A stretch of DNA of 64,000 nt, taken from positions 3,642,001 through 3,706,000 of the forward strand of contig CATNEN010000033.1 of assembly GCA_950097015.1 (NCBI GenBank). Direction: 5' to 3'. Within the stretch, counting starts at the first letter, position 1. Each line of letters begins with the position of its first letter. This DNA is from Macrostomum hystrix. Lineage: Eukaryota > Platyhelminthes > Macrostomidae. Shown one piece after another: positions 54,522 to 64,000 of this stretch. The position numbers were made by a program, and so were the translations under genes. The notes beneath the pieces are model-generated. The model saw nothing but the letters and a program-made list of their open reading frames with translations. It searched no databases and had not been told where the DNA came from.

Positions 54522-56580
54522 ACCTAGATAGACCTACAAACCTACGTAGATAGACCTACAAACCTGCGTAGATAGACCTACAAACCTACGTAGATAGACC
54601 TACAAACCTAAGTAGATAGACCTACAAACCTAAGTAGATAGACCTACAAACCTGCGTAGATAGACCTACAAACCTGCGTAGATAGACCTACAAACCTGCG
54701 TAGATAGACCTACAAACCTGCGTAGATAGACCTACAAACCTGCGTAGATAGACCTACAAACCTACGTAGACAGACCTACAAACCTACGTAGACAGACCTA
54801 CAAACCTACGTAGACAGACCTACAAACCTACGTAGACAGACCTACAAACCTGCGTAGACAGACCTACAAACCTGCGTAGATAGACCTACAAACCTGCGTA
54901 GACAGACCTACAAACCTGCGTAGATAGACCTACAAACCTGCGTAGATAGACCTACAAACCTACGTAGATAGACCTACAAACCTACGTAGATAGACCTACA
55001 AACCTACGTAGATAGACCAGCAAATCTACGTAGACAGACCAGCAAATCTACGTAGACAGACCAGCAACTCAGTGTAGATAGACCAGCAAATCTACGTAGA
55101 TAGACCTACAAACCTACGTAGATAGACCTACAAACCTAAGTAGATAGACCTACAAACCTAAGTAGATAGACCTACAAACCTGCGTAGATAGACCTACAAA
55201 CCTGCGTAGATAGACCTACAAACCTGCGTAGATAGACCTACAAACCTGCGTAGATAGACCTACAAACCTGCGTAGATAGACCTACAAACCTACGTAGACA
55301 GACCTACAAACCTACGTAGACAGACCTACAAACCTACGTAGACAGACCTACAAACCTACGTAGACAGACCTACAAACCTGCGTAGACAGACCTACAAACC
55401 TGCGTAGATAGACCTACAAACCTGCGTAGACAGACCTACAAACCTGCGTAGATAGACCTACAAACCTGCGTAGATAGACCTACAAACCTACGTAGATAGA
55501 CCTACAAACCTACGTAGATAGACCTACAAACCTACGTAGATAGACCAGCAAATCTACGTAGACAGACCAGCAAATCTACGTAGACAGACCAGCAACTCAG
55601 TGTAGATAGACCAGCAAATCTACGTAGATAGACCTACAAACCTACGTAGATAGACCTACAAACCTACGTAGATAGACCTACAAACCTACGTAGATAGACC
55701 TACAAACCTACGTAGATAGACCAGCAAATCTACGTAGACAGACCTACAAACCTACGTAGATAGACCTACAAACCTACGTAGATAGACCTACAAACCTACG
55801 TAGATAGACCTACAAACTACGTAGATAGACCAGAAAATCTACGTAGATAGACCTACAAACCTACGTAGATAGACCTACAAACCTACGTAGATAGACCAGC
55901 AAATCTACGTAGACAGACCTACAAACCTACGTAGATAGACCTACAAACATACGTAGATAGACCAGCAAATCTACGTAGACAGACCTACAAACCTACATAG
56001 ATAGACCAGCAAATCTACGTAGACAGACCAGCAACTCAGTGTAGACAGACCAGCAAATCTACGTAGACAGACCAGCAAATCCACGTAGACAGACCTACAA
56101 ACCTACGTAGATAGACCAGCAAATCAGTGTAGACCGACCAGCAAATCTACGTAGACAGACCAGCAAACCTACGTAGACAGACCTACAAACCTACGTAGAT
56201 AGACCAGCAAATCTACGTAGATAGACCAGCAAATCTACGTAGACAGACCTACAAACCTACATAGATAGACCAGCAAATCTACGTAGACAGACCAGCAAAT
56301 CTACGTAGACAGACCAGCAAATCTACGTAGACAGACCTACAAACCTACGTAGACAGACCAGCAAATCTACGTAGACAGACCAGCAAATCTACGTAGACAG
56401 ACCTACAAACCTACGTAGACAGACCAGCAAATCTACGTAGATAGACCTACAAACCTACGTAGACAGACCAGCAACTCAGTGTAGACAGACCAGCAAATCT
56501 ACGTAGATAGACCAGCAAATCTACGTAGACAGACCAGCAAATCAGTGTAGACAGACCAGCAAGTCTTCGTAGATGAATCT
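54522..56580. repeat. 22-bp minisatellite with TACGTA cores, 2 kb
   Basis: About 93 copies of ACCTACAAACCTACGTAGAT plus AG, with variants CTGCGTAG, CTAAGTAG, CCAGCAAATC and AACTCAGTGTAG. A higher-order period of 528 bp (24 units) is visible in the first half: the rare CTAAGTAG pair recurs at 54608 and 55136, and the AACTCAGTGTAGATAG variant recurs likewise. Confidence 0.97.
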
Positions 56581-57295
56581 AAATAGATAAACTTGTTTGA
56601 TAGACCTACGTAGGTCGATGTATTTATTGTTTTTTTGCACCCTCTGACCAAGCACCTCATGTTTTGCACGTTTTCTCTTTAACCAGTAAATCACTGCTCA
56701 ACTGATGCCAGCTCTTATATTTGAGCACATCAAATTTGGGTACTATATCTATTAGTTGTCAAAATCTCTTTCCATTTTTATTGATTTTTTGGTGAATCTC
56801 CGAGCCAGTGTTTTTAGCTACTGCGAGTAGTCAGTCTCGTATTGTTGCTATTGAAAGCTTTTTTTATTCCACTGACAATTTGTGTTTGTGCAAGTTTTTT
56901 ACTAACCGTCTTTATCGGATTCCATCGCGGGCTAACTCGCTGACACAATCTACCGCTGTGTACACTTGTCGTTTCCATGCTTGTTTTGTTTGGCTTGTCT
57001 TCGGTGGTTAGAATTTTCTCTGCTTTGAATGGATTGTGAAGTGTGTACTTGTGTGCTTAATCACTGCTGTCACAGTCTTCAGTCTTCTATTCTATAATTA
57101 CTGCTCTGTACTGTGCACCTCTTTTTGTTCTTTATTTTTAATTAGTAAATAAAATCTGTTTTAGCCATACCTGCAGCAGCTGTTTTAACGCGTCTGTCTT
57201 TACGCGACACCTCAGCAAAACTGTTGCCGCCCGCGCTACTTTGCGCACCTTTGCTTTGCTAATTTTGCTTTGCAATTCTCCGACTCAGTTGAGTC
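56581..57295. other. Spacer between arrays, no gene seen
   Basis: Unique AT-rich sequence upstream of the ADCK5-like gene. An AATAAA at about 57147 could serve a plus-strand transcript, but none is identified. Confidence 0.35.
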
Positions 57296-57815
57296 TGTAG
57301 GAGTGGGATTTTGGATCACAGCCTGCAGAGGAAGTGGGATTTGGGATCACAGTCTGTAGGAGTGGGATTTGGGATCACAGCCTGCAGAGGAAGTGGGATT
57401 TGGGATCACAGTCTGTAGGAGTGGGATTTGGGATCACAGCCTGCAGAAGAAGTGGGATTTGGGATCGCAGTCTGTAAGAGTGGGATTTGGGATCACAGTC
57501 TGTAGGAGTGGGATTTGGGATCACAGTCTGTAGGAGTGGGATTTGGGATCACAGTCTGTAGGAGTGGGATTTGGGATCACAGCCTGCAGAGGAAGTGGGA
57601 TTTGGGATCACAGCTTGCAGAGGAAGTGGGATTTGGGATCGCAGTCTGTAGGAGTGGCACAGCCTGGTGAAGGAGTGGGATTTGGGATCACAGCCTGGTG
57701 AAGGAGTGAGATTTGGGATCACAGCCTGGTGAAGGAGTGGGATTTGGGATCACGGCCTGGTGAAGGAGTGGGATTTGGGATCACGGCCTGGTGAAGGAGT
57801 GGGATTTGGGTTCGA
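57296..57815. repeat. Approx. 30-bp minisatellite upstream of ADCK5-like gene
   Basis: Copies of AGTGGGATTTGGGATCACAG followed by TCTGTAGG or CCTGCAGAGGA, later CCTGGTGAAGG. About 17 copies ending some 80 bp before the first exon's acceptor. Confidence 0.95.
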
Positions 57816-57918
57816 AGCATGAGAAAATGAGGGATCTTGTGAGTTTTGATCAGTTTTAAGTCAGTGACATTCTTAGGCTTACATTTTTCAGCCAGTTATC
57901 CCCTGACCGAGTCATTTA

Positions 57919-60900
57919 ATGCCCGGCCGCGTGCGCTCAGTTGCCATAGCAACAGCTGGCATTGGCGCAGCCGTAGCGGCAGCCGTGTCGAGCTCTTCAA
58001 TCGGTCCACCGCAGAACGCCGGCTGGTTCCGCTTCGCCAACACCGCCAGGCACGGCGCCCTGGTTGCCATGGACTACAAGCTCAGCCTGCTGCTGTTGGC
58101 CGAGGACTCGCCCGAGTACGACGCCGCCCTGCACCGCTGCCACGCGCGCGCCGCAGATCGCATCCTGGCTGGCTGCCTGCAGAACGGCGGCCTCTATATC
58201 AAGCTAGGCCAGGGCCTGTGCGCAATGAACCACATCCTGCCTGTTGAGTACGGCGCCCGCCTCCGGCTGCTGCAGAACGAAGCGCTGAGGCGAAAGAAGC
58301 ACGACCTGGACCAGATCTTCGCCGAGGATCTGGGCGGCTCTCCGGAGACCACATTCGCCAGCTTCGACCGCAGGCCCTGCGCCTCGGCCAGCATTGCCGA
58401 TGTGCATCGGTTAGGCCTGGGTATTGTGCCGGGGCAGCTTGGGATCATTCCATACCACCAAATCCAATACCATCCAATTTCGTTCCATCCATCCATAAAA
58501 TCCCATCCCATCCCATCCCATCCCTTCCCTTCCTTCACCATTCCCATCCAATTCCATTCCCATCCCATCCCATTCGCATCCAATCCCATTCCCATTCCAT
58601 CCCATTCCCATCCAATCCCTTTCCCATCCAATCCCATTCCCATCCCATCCCATTCCCATCCAATCCCATTCCCATACAATCCCATTCCCATTCCATCCCA
58701 CCCTATCCCATTCCCATCCAACGCAGGCATACGCTCACACAGGACTTTCTCATCGTCAGGCAGTGTACACTTTCACTATGCCTTGGAGGTCGGCCCTCAA
58801 GGTCGTAAATTGCACGACCAGCCCCCAAGCCTTCTCTCCGCGACTGCGCACCAAATGAATGTGGCCTCACCGCGAAATCGAGCTCAGGGACCTTGGTGCG
58901 AGAGGCAAACGCGTTAACCGCTCTGCCACATCCCCTTCTGTCCTATCACATTCCATCCTGTCCCATGACTTCTCATCCCATTCAAACAAGCTATTCTCAA
59001 TCGATCCCTATAGCGCCGTGACCCACACCGGCCAGTCCGTGGCCGTTAAAGTGCAACACGGCGATCTGCGCGGCCGCTTCCACGCAGACATTCGAACCCT
59101 GGAGCTGCTGCTGCAGTTTGTGGGCATGCTGCATCCAGACTTCAACTTCTCCTGGGTGCTAGCCGAGCTCAAGGACACCTTGGCTCACGAGCTGGACTTT
59201 GAGAACGAGGCCGCCAATGCCGAGCGGTGCGCAGCCGACCTCAAAGGATTGGCGGCTGTGCCTCGCATCCACTGGAGTCTCACCAGCAAGAGGGTGCTCA
59301 CAATGGACTGGATTGACGGCGTCAAGGTAAGCTTTAGACTGGGACAATATTAGCAGTAGAAAGATCACGGCATTTTTCCATCTCGTTGAAGACCGTGGGG
59401 GCATTTCAAATACCAACTGCTACACGATAGCTCCCAAACCGAATGACCGATTCTCGTGTAAGTCCCCAATATGGGGAAATGATGGTGCGGAAAATTTTAG
59501 AAAGTGTTCTGCATTTTCAAATACTAATCAAGAGATATATTATTTCTAGTAGTAGACTAGGTAGATTCACAAGTTGGTATTTGAACTTCCCCCCGATGGT
59601 CTTTCTACTATTAAGAGATAAGGGGTGCAGGAAGAGTAGATGCGGAGTGGGAGAGAGTAGATACGGAGTTGAAGAGTAGATGCAGTTTGGGAGAGTAGAT
59701 ACGGAGTTGGAGAGAGTAGATGCAGAGTGGCAGAGTAGATGCGGAGTGGCAGAGTAGATGCAGAGTGGTAGAGTAGATGCAGAGTGGGAGAGTAGATACG
59801 GAGTGGGAGAGTAGATACGGAGTTGGAGAGAGTAGATACGGAGTGGTAGAGTAGATGCAGTGTGGGAGAGTAGATACGGAGTGGTAGAGTAGATGCAGTG
59901 TGGGAGAGTAGATACGGAGTGGTAGAGTAGATGCAGTGTGGGAGAGTAGATATGGAGTGGGAGAGTAGATGCAGTTTGGGAGAGTAGATACGGAGTTGGA
60001 GAAAGTAGATACGGAGTTGGAGAAAGTAGATACGGAGTTGGAGAAAGTAGATACGGAGTTGGAGAAAGTAGATACGGAGTTGGAGAAAGTAGATACGGAG
60101 TTGGAGAGAGTAGATACGGAGTTGGAGAAAGTAGATACGGAGTTGGAGAAAGTAGATACGGAGTGGAGAGAGTAGATACGGAGTTGGAGAAAGTAGATAC
60201 GGAGTGGTAGAGTAGATGCAGTGTGGGAGAGTAGATGCAGAGTGGTAGAGTAGATGCGGAGTGGCAGAGTAGATGCAGAGTGGTAGAGTAGATGCAGAGT
60301 GGGAGAGTAGATACGGAGTGGGAGAGTAGATACGGAGTTGGAGAGAGTAGATACGGAGTGGTAGAGTAGATGCAGTGTGGGAGAGTAGATACGGAGTGGT
60401 AGAGTAGATGCAGTGTGGGAGAGTAGATGCAGAGTGGTAGAGTAGATGCAGAGTGGGAGAGTAGATACGGAGTTGGAGAGAGTAGATACGGAGTGGTAGA
60501 GTAGATGCAGTGTGGGAGAGTAGATACGGAGTGGTAGAGTAGATGCAGTGTGGGAGAGTAGATGCGGAGTGGCAGAGTAGATGCAGAGTGGTAGAGTAGA
60601 TGCAGAGTGGGAGAGTAGATGCAGAGTGGGAGAGTAGATGCAGAGTGGGAGAGTAGATGCAGAGTGGGAGAGTAGATGCAGAGTGGGAGAGTAGATGCAG
60701 AGTGGGAGAGTAGATGCAGAGTGGGAGAGTAGATACGGAGTGGGAGAGTAGATACGGAGTGGGAGATAGATGCGGAGTAGAAGAAAAGATAAGAAGAGTG
60801 CAAAGGATTCCCTAATCGGCAGATAAACGACAAGGGCGGCATCCAGTCATTGGGTCTTTCGCTTCGCGACGTCGACAGCCAGCTGGTCCGCGTCTCCGCG

Positions 60901-62820
60901 CGCCAGATCTTCGAAACAGGCTTTGTGCACGCTGATCCGCATCCGGGCAACATCCTGGTGCGCCGTTCTCCACGGCAACCCAACAAGCCGGAGCTGGTGG
61001 TGCTGGATCACGGCCTGTACCAGCGGCTGAGCGAATCGGAGCGGCTCGGGCTGGCCAGGCTGTACTCTGCCGCGCTGTGGCAGGACGAGGTGGCGGCCAA
61101 GAAGTTCGCGGCGGAGCTGGGCGTGTCGGATTATCGGACTCTGTGCGAGATCCTGCTGCAGCGGCCCATGTTCAGTGGGTCCGGGGCTGCCAGGTAAGAG
61201 AGTGGAGTAGCAGCCGAAACATTAGGGTAGCAACAGACACATTAGGGTAGCAACTGATACATTAGGGTAGCAACAGACACATTAGGGTAGCAACAGACAC
61301 ATTAGGGTAGCAACAGACACATTAGGGTAGCAACAGACACATTAGGGTAGCAATCGACACATTGGGATAGCAACCGAAATATTCTGTTGCAGCCTTCGCA
61401 GCTGCTGACATCGATTTAATTCAGCATCAAATCCAATTAGCATTCCATAATGTCTGCAACTTCCCCTACCCGGCAGGCGCCTGTTCCGCGTGCACCATAT
61501 GACCCCCGAGGAGCGGCGCTACATGGTGCAGATGGCCTCAGAGCGCTTCGACCAGATCATGGCCACGCTGCGACAGATGCCCAGGTCACTGCTGCTGTGC
61601 ATTCGTAATATGAACACCGTGCGGTCTGTGCTGCAGGTGAGCTGGCGCCGTTACTGCCTCTTACCTGATCTTTCTCCCCAACTGTCCCCCTCTCCTCTTC
61701 AACTGTCTCCCTCTCCCCCCCAACTGTCTCCCTCTCCCCCCCCAACTGTCTCCCTCTCCCCCTCCAACTGTCCCCCTCTCCTCCTCAACTGTCCCCCTCT
61801 CCTCCTCAACTGTCTCCCTCTCCTCCTCAACTGTCCCCCTCTCCTCCTCAACTGTCCCCCTCTCCTCCTCAACTGTCCCCCTCTCCTCTTTAACTGTCCC
61901 CCTCTCCTCCTCAACTGTCCCCCTCTCCTCTTTAACTGTCTCCCTCTCCCCCCCCAACTGTCTCCCTCTCCCCCCCCAACTGTCTCCCTCTCCCCCCCCA
62001 ACTGTCTCCCTCTCCCCCTCCAACTGTCCCCCTCTCCTCCTCAACTGTCCCCCTCTCCTCCTCAACTGTCTCCCTCTCCTCCTCAACTGTCTCCCTCTCC
62101 TCCTCAACTGTCTCCCTCTCCTCCTCAACTGTCTCCCTCTCCTCTTTAACTGTCCCCCTCTCCTCCTCAACTGTCCCCCTCTCCTCTTTAACTGTCTCCC
62201 TCTCCCCCCCCAACTGTCTCCCTCTCCTCCTCAACTGTCCCCCTCTCCCCCCAACTGTCTCCCTCTCCCCCCCCAACTGTCTCCCTCTCCTCCTCAACTG
62301 TCCCCCTCTCCCCCCAACTGTCTCCCTCTCCTCCCCCAACTGTCTCCCTCTCCTCCTCAACTGTCCCCCTCTCCCCCCAACTGTCTCCCTCTCCTCCCCC
62401 AACTGTCTCCCTCTCCTCCCCCAACTGTCTCTCTCTCCTCCCCCAACTGTCTCCTGTTTTTCCTATTAATCTCCCCAGATTCCCGATAGTCCCCAATCTG
62501 TCTTTCATATCCCCCATCTGTTTCCTCTCTCAATGCCATCCTCGCATGCCATCCCCGGGCCGCAGGATCACGGTCACCCGGTGAACCGCTACCCCGTGAT
62601 GTTCGCCGCCGCGCTGCGTGGCCAGTTCCCGGACCGTCTGGGCTGGCGAGACAGCGTCCGCCTGGCCTGCCTGCTGACCGCGGCCTGGCTGCGGCTCCTG
62701 GTCGACAGGCTCGTGTCCGGCCTGGTCGCCCTCTATCTGGCCAGGTTTGTAGCTGATGAAGCTCGCGCCGTGATGGCCAAGACGGCCGACCAGGCCAGCC
62801 AGGCTTTGGGCGGAGTCTGA
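57919..62820 (+). CDS. ADCK5: ADCK5-like UbiB-family atypical kinase
   Basis: Exons 57919-58409, 59014-59326, 60823-61193, 61477-61636 and 62566-62820 join in phase to 529 residues, stop TGA. The ATG has an in-frame TGA 15 bases upstream in the same exon. UbiB landmarks: the KxGQ motif KLGQ (95-98), SIADVHRA (158-165), the ATP-site lysine in VAVKVQ (Lys176), [14 protein letters not shown] (223-236), the catalytic loop HADPHPGN (304-311) and the metal-binding DHG (330-332) in place of the usual DFG. The order and C-terminal RERF/MRYMV-like region match ADCK5 best. UbiB/ADCK proteins are mostly mitochondrial and linked to coenzyme Q biology; ADCK5's own substrate is unknown. The Ala-rich first 30 residues could be a mitochondrial targeting or membrane segment, and the last exon has a hydrophobic stretch ([20 protein letters not shown]). 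An acceptor (ACATTTTTCAG) lies 28 bases before the ATG. Confidence 0.92.
58490..58728. repeat. CCCAT-type minisatellite in ADCK5 intron 1
   Basis: Irregular repeats of CATCCAATCCCATTCCCATC and CCCATTCCCAT, abutting the SINE copy that starts at 58743. Confidence 0.93.
58743..58929 (-). mobile_element. tRNA-derived SINE-like element (copy B)
   Basis: Minus-strand copy in ADCK5 intron 1. It starts GTGGCAGAGCGGTTAACGC (box A-like), with GAGCTCGATTTCGCGG as the box B region. It keeps about 25 bases (GTGCGCAGTCGCGGAGAGAA) that are absent from copy A but present in copy C. It ends GACGATGAGAAAGTC like copy A. Insertion next to the CCCAT array has no clear target duplication. Confidence 0.8.
59635..60778. 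repeat. 19-bp minisatellite in ADCK5 intron 2
   Basis: About 60 copies of AGTAGATGCAGAGTGGGAG and variants (ATACGGAGTTGGAGAA, GTGGTAG, GTGGCAG). Blocks of several units are themselves repeated (compare 59755-59900 with 60280-60420). It fills most of intron 59327-60822. Confidence 0.96.
61210..61380. repeat. 20-bp minisatellite in ADCK5 intron 3
   Basis: Eight or nine copies of ACATTAGGGTAGCAACAGAC starting about 17 bp after the donor of exon 60823-61193. Confidence 0.96.
61670..62456. repeat. 21-bp CT-rich minisatellite in ADCK5 intron 4
   Basis: About 38 copies of CTCAACTGTCCCCCTCTCCT and variants (CCCCCAACTGTCTCCCTCTC). The plus strand is almost all pyrimidine except AA and G. It fills most of intron 61637-62565. 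Confidence 0.96.
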
Positions 62821-63149
62821 GTGAGGCCCGCCTGAATTTGCTGTGCATTTTGCTGATCTCCGATGCAAGGATGGCACAACTGGCTGCCTGGACTCAAATA
62901 GAATGTCTTTCCTGTCACCTTTGGGACTCAGCGAATATTAGCATTCTAGTAGTATTATTGTTGTGCATACTGCTATTAAATTGAATCGAGTACACAAAAT
63001 CGTGCTACCTACCATTTTTAAGTCTATACTTGAGCACAAGTTATATTGAGTTTACGAAAATAATTCGCAAGTGCCTAATTTGTTTTTCTTATTATCTGCC
63101 GTCACAGCACTACAATCTGAATCTCATATCCCTGTAACCCAATACAAAA
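62821..63149. other. ADCK5 3' UTR region
   Basis: Sequence after the ADCK5-like stop. An ATTAAA near 62975 is a candidate poly(A) signal. No further gene recognised. Confidence 0.4.
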
Positions 63150-63400
63150 TCTGTGCTCAATCCCTTACAAAGTCACTGCTCAATCACTTTCAGAATCACT
63201 GCTCAATCCCATACAGAAATCACTGCTCAATCCCATACTAGAAATCACTGCTCAATCCCACATAGAAATCACTGCTCAATCCCACATAGAAATCACTGCT
63301 CAATCCCACATAGAAATCACTGCTCAATCCCACTCAGAAATCACTGCTCAATCCCACATAGAAATCACTGCTCACTATCTGCCTAAAATCCCTACTAAAT
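63150..63400. repeat. 23-bp minisatellite
   Basis: About ten copies of AATCACTGCTCAATCCCACA plus TAG, degenerate at both ends. Confidence 0.95.
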
Positions 63401-64000
63401 TCCACTCTGAATTCAGAACATTTACATGCTACTCGCAGTAGACAGTGGAGCCGAACGCAACTGTGACAGCCTGGGAGATTTTCTAAGAAGCTCGAACTGT
63501 TGGAGTGGGGCAACGGAATTAGTTTACCTGTCTTTTATCTTGCGGTTGCTAAGCTAAACTTTCTTTTTAAAAAGGAAGAAAGTGGACCAGGCTTTGAACT
63601 TGTGTTCACTCGCCCTGGCAACTAAAATTGTGCAGCACTGAGAGTGGGGGATCAGCGCTCGGCTCTCCGGCTAATCTTAGTGAATTCGTCGTGTTCCCCG
63701 CCCGCCTTGTTTGTGTTTACCCCCCTGGGTCTGCTTCGATAGCCGCTTCTGCCGTGTGCCCGGCTCCCAGTTTAAACACACTGGGATCAGTATTGCCATC
63801 CCCGAGGGCTGGGATAACAGTCAGCGAGTCCGGACACGATGGAAACAATTCCCAGCTCCCCGTGCGGCTTTCAAAGAAAGAATCTCTAAAAGCGGCAGGC
63901 AGATAGGCCATCAATCAATCATCCTTTTGGCTGGATAATATCCCACCATCAACCTGGCCGATCTGCAGCGGCTGCGTGTCTGCGCGAGCTTTCACAATCC
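63401..64000. other. Right-edge sequence, no supported gene
   Basis: Mixed-composition sequence. The last 50 bases are GC-rich like exons of this genome and could begin or end an exon cut by the window edge, on either strand, but nothing is identifiable. Confidence 0.3.

Noticed and set aside
61210-61380. Interstitial telomere (TTAGGG)
   Set aside because: TTAGGG occurs once per 20-bp unit and never in direct tandem.
63945-64000. Start or end of another exon at the right edge
   Set aside because: GC-rich, with a plausible minus-strand donor (GGCCAG|GTTGATGG), but too short to identify or phase.

Overview
This is a eukaryotic, almost certainly metazoan, nuclear window. It shows multi-exon genes with GT-AG introns (one probable GC-AG), animal-specific protein families (semaphorin, two-pore-domain K+ channel, MAGI scaffold), tRNA-derived SINE-like repeats and DNA-transposon relics. 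Coding exons are GC-rich with poly-Ala, poly-Gly and poly-Gln runs. The spaces between them are AT-rich or packed with minisatellites. A repeat-rich lophotrochozoan such as a free-living flatworm would fit, but nothing visible fixes the species.

Layout. The left half carries genes on the minus strand: a semaphorin (exons 7644 down to 681, continuing off the left edge); a two-pore-domain potassium channel (16302 to 9781); a MYND zinc-finger protein (22318 to 19751, 5' end unknown); and an hnRNP F/H-like RNA-binding protein with four quasi-RRM domains (28202 to 25519, with a possible last exon near 23400). The middle (about 28.4-47.2 kb) holds no recognisable host gene. It contains a miniature inverted-repeat transposon with an 8-bp target duplication (30132-30560), three head-to-tail copies of a 3.3-4.0 kb composite repeat built from two minisatellites (31964-43265) plus a lone extra tail unit, and a Merlin/ISXO2-type transposon with inverted termini and a broken transposase (43961-45046). 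The right half carries genes on the plus strand: a MAGI-type scaffold (47241-53821, 5' end not found) and an ADCK5-like UbiB-family atypical kinase (57919-62820, complete).

The dominant feature is tandem repetition. About thirty different minisatellite or microsatellite arrays occupy much of the window. Most introns of the six host genes hold a private array whose unit is seen nowhere else here. One array repeats a genuine 5' splice site and another repeats a 3' splice-site-like motif. Many arrays are stop-free and give long low-complexity reading frames that are not genes. The host genes have unrelated functions (axon guidance, membrane potential, junction scaffolding, RNA processing, mitochondrial kinase-like) and do not form an operon or pathway.

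Exon boundaries were derived by eye from splice consensus, reading-frame phase and family homology; they have not been checked against transcripts.
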